Shown: piece after piece, positions 1 to 5,123 of the stretch
Position numbering within the stretch: the stretch's first letter is position 1
Layout: the number at the start of each line of letters is the position of its first letter
NCBI GenBank assembly: GCA_021811745.1
Contig: JAJZNH010000740.1
Span: 1 to 5,123, forward strand
Origin: Acidobacteriota bacterium
Lineage (GTDB): Bacteria > Acidobacteriota > Terriglobia > Terriglobales > Acidobacteriaceae
DNA: 5,123 nt
Direction: 5' to 3'
Translations under genes and position numbers: made by a program
The notes under the pieces: model-generated
The model's input: only the letters and a program-made list of their open reading frames with translations
Database searches by the model: none
Told to the model about the DNA's origin: nothing

Positions 1-255
1 GTGAACAAGAACACGATTCCTTATGACACCAATCCTCCGCTCAAAGCTTCCGGCATTCGCGTAGGCACGCCGGCTCTGACGACGCGCGGCATGAAAGAGA
101 CAGAGATGCGCCAGATCGCCGCATGGATCGCAAAGGCCCTTGAAGTGCGCAACGACGATGTAGCCCTTGCGCGCATTCGCGGCGAAGTAGCTGAATTGGC
201 CAACCGCTTCCCGCTCTATGCGTGGCGGCGCGCGTCTGTTGCCGTCGAGGCATAA
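1..255 (+). CDS. glyA: Serine hydroxymethyltransferase, C-terminal part (cut by the window edge)
   Basis: This is the last 84 codons of glyA, ending at TAA 253-255. The enzyme is cytoplasmic and PLP-dependent. It converts serine and tetrahydrofolate to glycine and 5,10-methylene-tetrahydrofolate. The fragment opens with NKNTIPYD and continues through [15 protein letters not shown], the highly conserved SHMT segment that contains the substrate-carboxylate-binding Arg (SGIR). It then has the usual closing helices ([27 protein letters not shown]). The family is normally about 415-430 residues, so some 330-340 codons lie to the left of the window. The GTG at position 1 is an internal Val codon, not a start, because the conserved core is missing. 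The extension [10 protein letters not shown] after the FPLY motif is a few residues longer than the E. coli end and looks like ordinary tail variation. No frame damage is visible. Identification is firm. Confidence 0.95.
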   Translation: MNKNTIPYDTNPPLKASGIRVGTPALTTRGMKETEMRQIAAWIAKALEVRNDDVALARIRGEVAELANRFPLYAWRRASVAVEA

Positions 256-364
256 CTCCAGAGAGCGCAGCTCGCGCACATGGATGTGCCTTCCTGGAGC
301 ATGCTTTCAAAAGCTCTCCTTGCAACAGTACGAAAGTTTACGTGCGCTGAAGAACTCGATCAAT

Positions 365-398
365 CAATGGTGACAGCCTGCTAAGGCTGTCACCGTTG
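365..398 (+). terminator. Strong hairpin, probable transcript end of glyA
   Basis: GGTGACAGCC (369-378) is followed by the 6-nt loop TGCTAA and the exact complement GGCTGTCACC (385-394). The stem extends outward through T368-G395 (wobble) and the pairs A367-T396, A366-T397 and C365-G398, giving about 14 bp. It lies 110 nt after the glyA stop. The following bases (TTGTGTCTTCC, from 399 on) are T-rich but not a clean U-tract, so intrinsic termination is likely but not certain. The structure is nearly symmetric and could work in either direction. No minus-strand gene needing it is visible nearby. Confidence 0.5.
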
Positions 399-565
399 TG
401 TCTTCCACACACAATATGTATTCGAGCAAGCTCTGCCTGCTTCCGCTCTCGCGCATTGGTTCGTTATAAACTCAAAGATTACTGCGATCTTTCAGCGAAC
501 TCAGGCCCATGTTGCATCCTTCCAGGTTCGCTGCCGCATGAATGAGTATCTGCCTGAAAGGCGGC

Positions 566-613
566 GCCGGTCTCCAGACCGGCCCCACGCAGGTAGCCAA
601 TTTGCAAATTGGC
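566..613. repeat. Twin 18-nt palindromes, REP/BIME-like candidate
   Basis: Two palindromes of identical length sit 12 bp apart. The first is GCCGGTCTCCAGACCGGC (566-583), 8-bp arms around CC. The second is GCCAATTTGCAAATTGGC (596-613), a perfect palindrome. Both start with GCC and end with GGC, and their centres are 30 bp apart, close to three helical turns. The first could fold with a 4-nt loop. Equal length, shared ends and tight spacing suggest one composite element, such as a dispersed REP-like repeat or a double protein-binding site. One copy cannot decide between these. Confidence 0.4.
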
Positions 614-673
614 ACATCTTCAAACGGTCAACGACTTAGATACTTAGAATTTTTTCGCACTTGTCTTTGCCTA

Positions 674-705
674 TATAGTGCATAAATGGGTTTCTTGATT
701 TATGC
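674..705 (+). promoter_or_regulatory. Possible -10 box followed by an 8-bp inverted repeat before the small basic gene
   Basis: TATAGT (674-679) matches the sigma-70 -10 consensus at five of six positions. I cannot find a good -35 box at the normal distance. One base pair after TATAGT ends, a perfect inverted repeat begins: GCATAAAT (680-687) and ATTTATGC (698-705), with a 10-nt spacer. It ends 7 nt before the ATG at 713. A start site at about 686 would put the repeat across +1 and the whole leader, where a repressor operator or an RNA hairpin that masks the start codon would lie. The repeat is seen directly; promoter and operator roles are inferred. Confidence 0.4.
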
Positions 706-712
706 TTGACTT

Positions 713-964
713 ATGGCTATTGACTCGATTCTCGCTCAAATCGATGCAGAGATTGCAAGACTTACACAGGTGCGCTCATTGCTGGCGAGCGCCAGCACCG
801 TATCCGCCAAGATAACTGCGCTTAAGGTGGTAAAGGCTCCTGCCAAAGTGAAGGCGCAAGGCAAAAAGAAGCGTGTATTAAGTGCCGAAGCGCGCAAGCG
901 GATTGCCGACGCGCAACGCAAGCGCTGGGCTGCTCAGAAGTCCAAGGCCAAGAAAGAAGCATAA
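713..964 (+). CDS. Small basic coiled-coil protein, putative nucleic-acid-binding
   Basis: This is a complete 83-residue protein of unknown function. Residues 3-24 carry hydrophobic a/d heptad positions (I3, L7, I10, I14, L17, L24), which predicts a short coiled coil and probably a dimer. Residues 33-54 are a Lys/Ala/Val/Pro linker with a KKKR cluster. Residues 55-72 form the motif VLSAEARKRIADAQRKRW, followed by a Lys-rich tail. By count there are 14 Lys and 7 Arg against 6 acidic residues, a net charge of about +15. There is no signal peptide or membrane segment. This layout recurs, as I recall, in small acidobacterial proteins and suggests DNA or RNA binding, like a histone-like protein; that is inference. 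The in-frame codon at 707-709 is a stop, so ATG 713 is the first possible ATG. No Shine-Dalgarno sequence precedes it, so translation may be leaderless-like or structure-controlled. It stands alone between two structured gaps. Confidence 0.75.
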   Translation: MAIDSILAQIDAEIARLTQVRSLLASASTVSAKITALKVVKAPAKVKAQGKKKRVLSAEARKRIADAQRKRWAAQKSKAKKEA

Positions 965-987
965 GCACTCTGCTCGCTTCTTTCTTG
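949..987 (+). terminator. 12-bp hairpin overlapping the stop of the small basic gene
   Basis: CAAGAAAGAAGC (949-960) is the exact reverse complement of GCTTCTTTCTTG (976-987), with a 15-nt loop that contains the TAA stop (962-964). The 5' arm encodes part of the Lys-rich protein end (codons AAG AAA GAA GCA). The 3' arm is U-rich in the RNA, but no U-tract follows. It probably ends or protects the small mRNA. The symmetry means it might also stop transcripts arriving from the minus-strand genes. Confidence 0.5.
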
Positions 988-1337
988 CGATGAGTATGGC
1001 TACCTAGTCATCGATTGCAGCCGCGAAGAAGAACACAGAGAAGCAGTGTATCGCACAAGGCGTCTAGCAGGTGTGATACGCCTGTCGTGTATTTTGAATG
1101 CGCGCAGCGGTTCTTGTCGCCTGCGGTGCGCATTCGATCAGCCTTTCCCGAAGACTGTTATTCGGACAGTTCCGCCATCTTGTGAGTTTGGTGGATAGAC
1201 ATTGGGATCTGGCGGAACACCGTGAATACCGCTATAAGTGCAATTCCCTGCACATAAGAAACGGCGCGTAATGACTTATCCGCTTCGCGCCAAGGTCAGG
1301 CGGTAAATGCCTGCCCGGCTGTTACTCCGCCCTGCGA
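965..1337. other. Convergent intergenic region with hairpins, no gene seen
   Basis: This 373-bp gap lies between the plus-strand small gene and the minus-strand aldehyde dehydrogenase, so both transcripts end here. I find no ORF or RNA gene that I can support. Structures visible are AGGCGT 1058-1063 with ACGCCT 1078-1083; a long hairpin at 1096-1135; ACTGT 1154-1158 with ACAGT 1166-1170; a 9-bp inverted repeat GTTCCGCCA 1169-1177 with TGGCGGAAC 1210-1218, 32 nt apart; GGCGCG 1263-1268 with CGCGCC 1286-1291; and CAGGC 1297-1301 with GCCTG 1309-1313. The last one lies about 25 nt beyond the dehydrogenase stop but lacks a T-tract on the minus strand. Confidence 0.65.
1096..1135. repeat. Long hairpin in the convergent gap
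   Basis: GAATGCGC (1096-1103) pairs perfectly with GCGCATTC (1128-1135). The stem continues with GCAG (1104-1107) against CTGC (1121-1124), leaving a 3-nt bulge GGT (1125-1127) and a 13-nt loop. That is 12 bp in total. No T-tract follows on either strand (the minus-strand reading continues into AAAA), so it is not a textbook intrinsic terminator. It could be a 3'-end stabilising structure or a bidirectional transcription block. Confidence 0.4.
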
Positions 1338-2789
1338 TCAGCATTGTCCGATGCCGGTCATCACCAACATGCGCGGTTCGGTCATCTCGTCCATTGCGTA
1401 ACGGATGCCTTCGCGGCCCAGACCGGAATCCTTGACGCCGCCATATGGCATGGGGTCGAGCCGCCAGGTCGGAGTGTCGCCCACGATCAGCGCACCCACC
1501 TCCAATTCGCGATACGCCGTGAGGATGCGGCCGGCATCGCGTGTGAGTAGTCCGGCCTGCAAGCCATACTTCGAGTGGTTCACCTCGGCCAGAGCCTCTT
1601 CAAAGTCGTCATAAGGCTCGATCGCAACCACCGGACCGAAGACTTCTTCGTCGCGCACTTTCATGCCAGGCGCAGTTCCGGTCAGGATGGCCGGAGTTAT
1701 CAAAGAGCCTTTCCTCTCGCCGCCGGCCACCAGCCTGGCGCCACCATCCACGGCTTCCTTGACCCATGCTTCCACACGCTCGGCATCGCTCAGCCGGATG
1801 AGCGGACCGACTTCAGTTGCTTCATCGGCGGGATCACCCATTCCCAGCTTCGCTGCAATCTCAACTACCTTCAACAGAAAAGTCTGGAAAACGCTGCGCT
1901 CCACGGATACGCGCTGCACGCTGATGCACGACTGCCCCGCGTAACCGAAAGCGGCATGCGCCGTGCGCAGGGCCGCTTCCCCCAGATCCGGCCAGTCGTT
2001 ATGGACGATCAATGCGGCATTGCCACCCAGCTCGAGCAGCACGCGCTTGCGGCCGGAGTGCGCCTTCAGCTCCCAGCCGACCTTTGCCGATCCGGTAAAG
2101 CTCACCAGCTTGATGCGGTCTTCCTTTTCCGCCAGCCACGCGGTGTCGGCATTGTTCAGCGTCAGCACGGCCAGCGCCTCCTCTGGCCAACCTGCCTTCA
2201 CGATGACCTCACCCAACGCAAGTGCGGTAAACGGCGTTTGTGGTGCGGGCTTCAGAATCACCGGGCAGCCTGAGGCCATCGCCGGCGCCAACTTGTGCGC
2301 CGCCAGGTTCAATGGAAAATTGAAAGGAGTAATTGCCAGAATCGGGCCCACCGGGAAGCGCTGCACCAATCCCCACCGGCCCTCGTTGCCCTCGGTCAGA
2401 TCCAGAGGAAGGCTCTCGCCGCCCAGCCGCGCCGCCTCTTCCGCCGCGGTCTTGAAGGTGAGCACGGCGCGGTCCACCTCTGCGCGCGCCAGCCGCACCG
2501 GCTTGCCCGCTTCGGCCACTATGAGCTGCGCAAAGCGCTCCTTCTGCTCGATCAACGCGGCGGCCACGTCTTCCAGAATCTCGCGGCGCTTCCATCGCGG
2601 CAGCGCGCGTGTGCGCCGCAAGCTGGCTGTGGCGTGGTTTACGGCCTGGCGCGCATCGGCGCGGCTGGCGATCGTCACGCGCCCCACCAGCCCCTGATCC
2701 CATGGCGACCGGACCTCCAGCGCCTCACCATCGATCCATTCCTTGCCGCACAGCAGAAAGCCCGTTTGTGTTCCCGGCCGCATCTTCAT
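1338..2789 (-). CDS. NAD(P)-dependent aldehyde dehydrogenase, lactaldehyde dehydrogenase/F21-like group
   Basis: This complete 483-aa cytoplasmic enzyme of the aldehyde dehydrogenase superfamily oxidises an aldehyde to the acid with NAD(P)+. The catalytic set is intact: Asn157 in ITPFNFPLN (oxyanion hole), Lys180 in LKPAPQTP (cofactor), FTGS at 231-234, Glu253 in LELGGN (general base), Cys288 in GYAGQSCISVQR (nucleophile) and EEVFGPV at 381-387. The ending RLDPMPYGGVKDSGLGREG (443-461), followed by MTEPR, is typical of the branch with lactaldehyde, phosphonoacetaldehyde and non-phosphorylating glyceraldehyde-3-phosphate dehydrogenases. Which aldehyde is used cannot be read from the sequence. 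I chose ATG 2789: GGGG at 2801-2804 lies 11 nt before it, whereas the TTG at 2822 has no ribosome site. A second ATG at 2783 is possible. It lies 142 bp downstream of the DUF5054 gene in the same direction and may be co-transcribed. Confidence 0.9.
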   Translation of the reverse strand: MKMRPGTQTGFLLCGKEWIDGEALEVRSPWDQGLVGRVTIASRADARQAVNHATASLRRTRALPRWKRREILEDVAAALIEQKERFAQLIVAEAGKPVRLARAEVDRAVLTFKTAAEEAARLGGESLPLDLTEGNEGRWGLVQRFPVGPILAITPFNFPLNLAAHKLAPAMASGCPVILKPAPQTPFTALALGEVIVKAGWPEEALAVLTLNNADTAWLAEKEDRIKLVSFTGSAKVGWELKAHSGRKRVLLELGGNAALIVHNDWPDLGEAALRTAHAAFGYAGQSCISVQRVSVERSVFQTFLLKVVEIAAKLGMGDPADEATEVGPLIRLSDAERVEAWVKEAVDGGARLVAGGERKGSLITPAILTGTAPGMKVRDEEVFGPVVAIEPYDDFEEALAEVNHSKYGLQAGLLTRDAGRILTAYRELEVGALIVGDTPTWRLDPMPYGGVKDSGLGREGIRYAMDEMTEPRMLVMTGIGQC

Positions 2790-2886
2790 GGTTTGGAGTT
2801 CCCCTTCGCTCTCCTTCTTCAATGTTACAAGCGCGGGGTTTGCAGGTGCATGCAGTCGAGGGCCTGTAGCTTTACAGATTCAGAAT

Positions 2887-2933
2887 GAAGCACCGTTGGA
2901 AACCTCGCTCTCCAACCAACGAGGTGCCTCTTC
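2887..2933 (-). terminator. Hairpin in the gap between the DUF5054 and dehydrogenase genes
   Basis: GCACC-GTTGG (2890-2899) can pair with CCAAC (2916-2920) and GGTGC (2923-2927) with a 2-nt bulge. ACCTCG (2902-2907) with CGAGGT (2920-2925) is a competing fold. GAAG (2887-2890) and CTTC (2930-2933) could extend the base and reach into the DUF5054 stop codon. On the minus strand the stem is followed by TTCATTCTG, not a clean U-tract. It may be a weak terminator or a processing site that sets the ratio of the two genes. Confidence 0.35.
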
Positions 2934-5025
2934 AAGCCCTCACCACATATCTGCAGCGCATAGCCTCGCCGTACCACATGATGTAATTCGTGCCCCACGC
3001 GTTGTTGAAGAGGCACGAGTGCACTCCCTTGCTCAGGTCCGGCTGAGTATTCGAGAAGTGCAGCGGACTTCTTTCTCCCAGCGCGACAGCCGGCGCATCG
3101 ATCGGCTCCACGGCGAACCTGTTGCCGCCCTCTTCGTAGGTGAATCCCTTTCCCACGGCGTGCATGTGCCGGTTTCCTGAGGTCACCACATCGAAAGGCG
3201 AGATCTCCTCGCCGCTCTTGTCGAGCGTCCATCCCTTCTGGTCCGCCGCGATGGGACTAAACGTAAGCCATAGCGCCTCAGGCAGCCGCGTAGCCGGCTT
3301 GCCAAAGCACGACACGCTCAGATGGATGACCGGCTCCGCATTGGGCAGCATCAACTCGACAAAGATCTTGCGTGGAAACGAGGCCAGGCCCGATTCAAAC
3401 GCCGCATCGTCCTCAATGCGCGGCTCGATCACAACGCGGACTCCGTCCGCAGTCCCCTCCACACGCACATGAGCCGATCCCGGCTGCCACTCCTGGCTCT
3501 TCGCTCCAAACCGCTCGATGTTCGGCTTGCCGAAGTCTTTCTGCGCCCAATCCGCCTTTGTGATCAGATAGCTGGCGATGAAGCGCTGATAATCCTCCTG
3601 CGAAAGCGTCTGGTAGGTGAACAGTGCAACCGGATTCTTTTCGCTCGCCCATTCGCGTCCAGTCGCCTTGTTACGCAGCCGCGTAATCGCTCCTGTCTTC
3701 GCGTCGATTCCAAGAATGAAATGAACGTTCTCGATCGGCGCGCCCGCCGCATGCGCGACGGCCGCGGAAGACACGACCGGCCACGACGGCGTCAGGCTTT
3801 CGATCGCAACCTGAGCTTCTTCACGCAGTGCTTCCGGCAGCGCACCAATACCGTCGAACAAATCCTGCCGCTTCTCGATCCAACTGAACTCGACCACCTC
3901 GTATTTCTTCGTATTCAGCATGCGCGCCAGGTCGGCAGGCTTGTAGTTTTCAAAATCGAGCCATGTCTTGGTGTCCGTTCCCCAGGTATGCTCGGCCTCC
4001 AGCAGCACATGGCGCAACAACGCCAGATCGGTCGCATCGCCAACCTTGAATGCGCCTCTGGCGATCCAGCCTTCGCGCAGCCGCGCCAGTTCGCGATAGC
4101 GCGCCACCTTCAGCGGATCGCTGGCCACACCGTAGATCCACGTGTCGCCGATCTCCTGCGTGACAACGGGCAGCTTGTCGCGATAAGGCGCAACGGCGTT
4201 GGCCATCTCTGTTAGGCTGCTCGCGACGATCTCGGCATTGGGAAAGCGCGCGGCCAGGTCGGCGTGAATCTTCGCAATCTCCGCAGGCTTATGCGGGCCG
4301 CTGTTGTCGCCGCGCACTTCGGTCACCAGTGCCAGATCGGAGCCCGGCACGACGGCAATGCCGCCGTAATCGTGGTGATACATCATGGTCAGGCTCGCGC
4401 CCGAGGGATCCTTCCAATGAAAGATGGGCGGCAACTCGGCAAACGTCGATCCGCCGTTGACGCCGATCTCAAGAAAAGTGACGCCGTGGCTGGCCAACGG
4501 TGGAATGATGCCGCGCGTATGCCCCGGCACATCGGTCATCTTGGCCCCGGTCGTCTTCCTGCCAAACCGCCGGTCGAGGGCGTCGGAAATCGCCAGGCTG
4601 CCCTCGATCATGGAAGGGTCAATCATCTCCGTCTGCCAGGTGAAAGGCAGAGCGTGCCAGGCGATGTCGCCGCGCTCAACCGCCGCTTCCATCGCCTTGC
4701 GATCCGTGGGCGAGGCCTGATCAAGATACTCGTACAGCAGCCACGAGCCGGTCGTCCACACGTAGTTTCGCTTGCCTTCGGCATTCGCTGCACGCGCAAT
4801 CGCAATGGCCTCGGGAAAGAACTTCTGGAAGTATCTCTTGTGAACGACGTTGTACTGCGTATCGATGAACCCAGCGTCAAAATGGCACTTGTACATCACC
4901 AGCACGCGCTTGACGGCCGGGTTCGGCGCCGCCTGCTCCTGCGCTCCCCAGGCAAATCGGGCTGTCGGCAACAGCAAGCCGGTTCCCACGGCGGTCATGG
5001 TCTTCACAAAATCGCGGCGCTTCAC
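2932..5025 (-). CDS. Tat-exported DUF5054 protein with GH38-like organisation, putative glycosidase
   Basis: This 697-aa protein begins MKRRDFVKTM and has a twin-arginine signal: RR at residues 3-4, a hydrophobic stretch at about 9-27, and likely cleavage near WGA-QEQ (28/29). It should be exported folded. The body resembles Pfam DUF5054 and follows the glycoside hydrolase family 38 alpha-mannosidase plan. CHFDAGFIDTQ (47-57) stands where GH38 has its His-x-Asp zinc motif, and WTTGSWLLYEYL is at 90-101. GDIAWHALPFTWQTEMID (119-136) comes next, and TDVPGHTRG (164-172) matches the DPFGHS nucleophile motif. IENVHFILGID...KATGRE (431-458) resembles the start of the C-terminal beta-sandwich. Candidate metal or catalytic residues are His48, Asp50, Asp165, His217/His218 and His346 (EHTWG). 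Substrate is unknown; a mannoside or related sugar is plausible. I chose the GTG at 5025 because of its strong ribosome site; upstream ATGs would bury the Tat signal behind about 19 residues. Confidence 0.8.
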   Translation of the reverse strand: MKRRDFVKTMTAVGTGLLLPTARFAWGAQEQAAPNPAVKRVLVMYKCHFDAGFIDTQYNVVHKRYFQKFFPEAIAIARAANAEGKRNYVWTTGSWLLYEYLDQASPTDRKAMEAAVERGDIAWHALPFTWQTEMIDPSMIEGSLAISDALDRRFGRKTTGAKMTDVPGHTRGIIPPLASHGVTFLEIGVNGGSTFAELPPIFHWKDPSGASLTMMYHHDYGGIAVVPGSDLALVTEVRGDNSGPHKPAEIAKIHADLAARFPNAEIVASSLTEMANAVAPYRDKLPVVTQEIGDTWIYGVASDPLKVARYRELARLREGWIARGAFKVGDATDLALLRHVLLEAEHTWGTDTKTWLDFENYKPADLARMLNTKKYEVVEFSWIEKRQDLFDGIGALPEALREEAQVAIESLTPSWPVVSSAAVAHAAGAPIENVHFILGIDAKTGAITRLRNKATGREWASEKNPVALFTYQTLSQEDYQRFIASYLITKADWAQKDFGKPNIERFGAKSQEWQPGSAHVRVEGTADGVRVVIEPRIEDDAAFESGLASFPRKIFVELMLPNAEPVIHLSVSCFGKPATRLPEALWLTFSPIAADQKGWTLDKSGEEISPFDVVTSGNRHMHAVGKGFTYEEGGNRFAVEPIDAPAVALGERSPLHFSNTQPDLSKGVHSCLFNNAWGTNYIMWYGEAMRCRYVVRA

Positions 5026-5032
5026 GTTGTAT

Positions 5033-5040
5033 CTCCTCCT
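5033..5040 (-). promoter_or_regulatory. Strong ribosome binding site that fixes the GTG start of the DUF5054 gene
   Basis: On the minus strand AGGAGGAG ends 7 nt before GTG (5025-5023), an ideal Shine-Dalgarno match and spacing. The longer in-frame reading from 5082 has no such site, and its first residues carry an Arg-rich stretch unlike a Tat leader. This decides the start and shows that GTG is used. Confidence 0.8.
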
Positions 5041-5123
5041 CGCATGGAATCGCTCGAAGTGTACCACCATGGCACGCATCAAGCTTCCGGTCCTGCTCTC
5101 ATTACCCCGTTCAATGCAGCCGT
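5041..5123 (-). other. Upstream region of the DUF5054 gene, no clear promoter
   Basis: This 83-bp stretch lies upstream of the ribosome site and runs off the window. On the minus strand I see TTGAAC and TACACT boxes, but not at a spacing that makes a good sigma-70 promoter. There is no recognisable gene. Another gene could lie just outside and read into this one. Confidence 0.4.

Larger units (their letters stand above)
256..712. other. Intergenic region with no convincing gene, several inverted repeats
   Basis: This 457-bp stretch separates glyA from the small basic gene. I see no tRNA, riboswitch or protein gene that I can support. It holds, in order: a nested inverted repeat directly after the glyA stop (CTCCAG 256-261 with CTGGAG 294-299, enclosing GCACA 276-280 with TGTGC 285-289); a strong hairpin at 365-398; a weak AAAGAT/ATCTTT hairpin at 474-492; two 18-nt palindromes at 566-583 and 596-613; tandem ACTTAGAT/ACTTAGAA octamers at 634-649; and an AT-rich control region at 650-712. 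From about 615 onward the base composition turns AT-rich compared with the genes, as expected of a promoter region. Confidence 0.7.

Noticed and set aside
280..384. A 34-codon plus-strand reading frame whose stop lies in the loop of the 365-398 hairpin, reminiscent of a leader peptide with attenuator.
   Set aside because: It has no ribosome binding site, no run of regulatory codons, no recognisable product, and the next gene starts more than 300 bp further on.
610..626. A sigma-54-like TGGCAC element (TTGGCACATCTTCAAAC).
   Set aside because: The -12 half (TTGC) is missing at the required spacing, and the TGGC belongs to the palindrome at 596-613.
1169..1218. Exact 9-bp inverted repeats as possible ends of a tiny mobile element.
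   Set aside because: There is no flanking target duplication, the interval is only 32 bp, and no transposase is nearby. A hairpin is the simpler reading.
1575..2273. A long plus-strand frame (232 codons) opposite the aldehyde dehydrogenase.
   Set aside because: It lies wholly antisense to an intact enzyme with all catalytic motifs. Its translation resembles no family and is the usual shadow of a GC-rich gene.
2790..2822. An 11-residue extension of the aldehyde dehydrogenase starting with TTG at 2822.
   Set aside because: No ribosome site precedes the TTG. The extra residues cover the purine-rich stretch that probably serves as the ribosome site for ATG 2789.
3322..4215. A 297-codon plus-strand frame opposite the DUF5054 gene.
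   Set aside because: It is antisense to a protein with a Tat signal and ordered GH38-like motifs. The composition is rich in Arg, His and Gln, typical of an antisense shadow.
5026..5082. A 19-residue N-terminal extension of the DUF5054 protein starting at ATG 5082.
   Set aside because: The ideal ribosome site is inside this extension and points to GTG 5025, and the extension would displace the Tat signal from the N-terminus.

Overview
The window most likely comes from a GC-rich acidobacterium (Acidobacteriota, class Terriglobia). Three things point there: the closing sequence of the serine hydroxymethyltransferase, a small basic protein ending in a LSAEARKRIADAQRKRW-type motif that I associate with that class, and a Tat-exported DUF5054 protein. 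This is recognition by eye, not a database result.

Layout. Positions 1-255 (+) hold the last 84 codons of glyA. Positions 256-712 hold no convincing gene but are rich in structure: a nested inverted repeat right after the glyA stop, a strong hairpin at 365-398, a pair of equal-length 18-nt palindromes at 566-583 and 596-613, and a regulatory-looking inverted repeat at 680-705. Positions 713-964 (+) encode an 83-residue, very basic protein with an N-terminal coiled coil. A 12-bp hairpin overlaps its stop codon. Positions 965-1337 are the gap between convergent transcription units and contain several hairpins. On the minus strand, positions 5025 to 2932 encode a 697-aa exported protein (DUF5054, organised like glycoside hydrolase family 38), and positions 2789 to 1338 encode a complete 483-aa aldehyde dehydrogenase. 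They lie in the same direction, 142 bp apart.

How the genes may work together. GlyA is one-carbon metabolism and has no evident link to the rest. The minus-strand pair could act in sequence, with the exported GH38-like protein on a carbohydrate outside the cytoplasm and the dehydrogenase oxidising a short aldehyde such as lactaldehyde inside. Only adjacency and family knowledge support this. The small basic protein looks like a nucleic-acid-binding or histone-like protein of unknown role.

No mobile element, CRISPR array, tRNA, rRNA or recognisable riboswitch was seen. The least explained parts are the DUF5054 protein, the small basic protein with its control region, and the twin palindromes.
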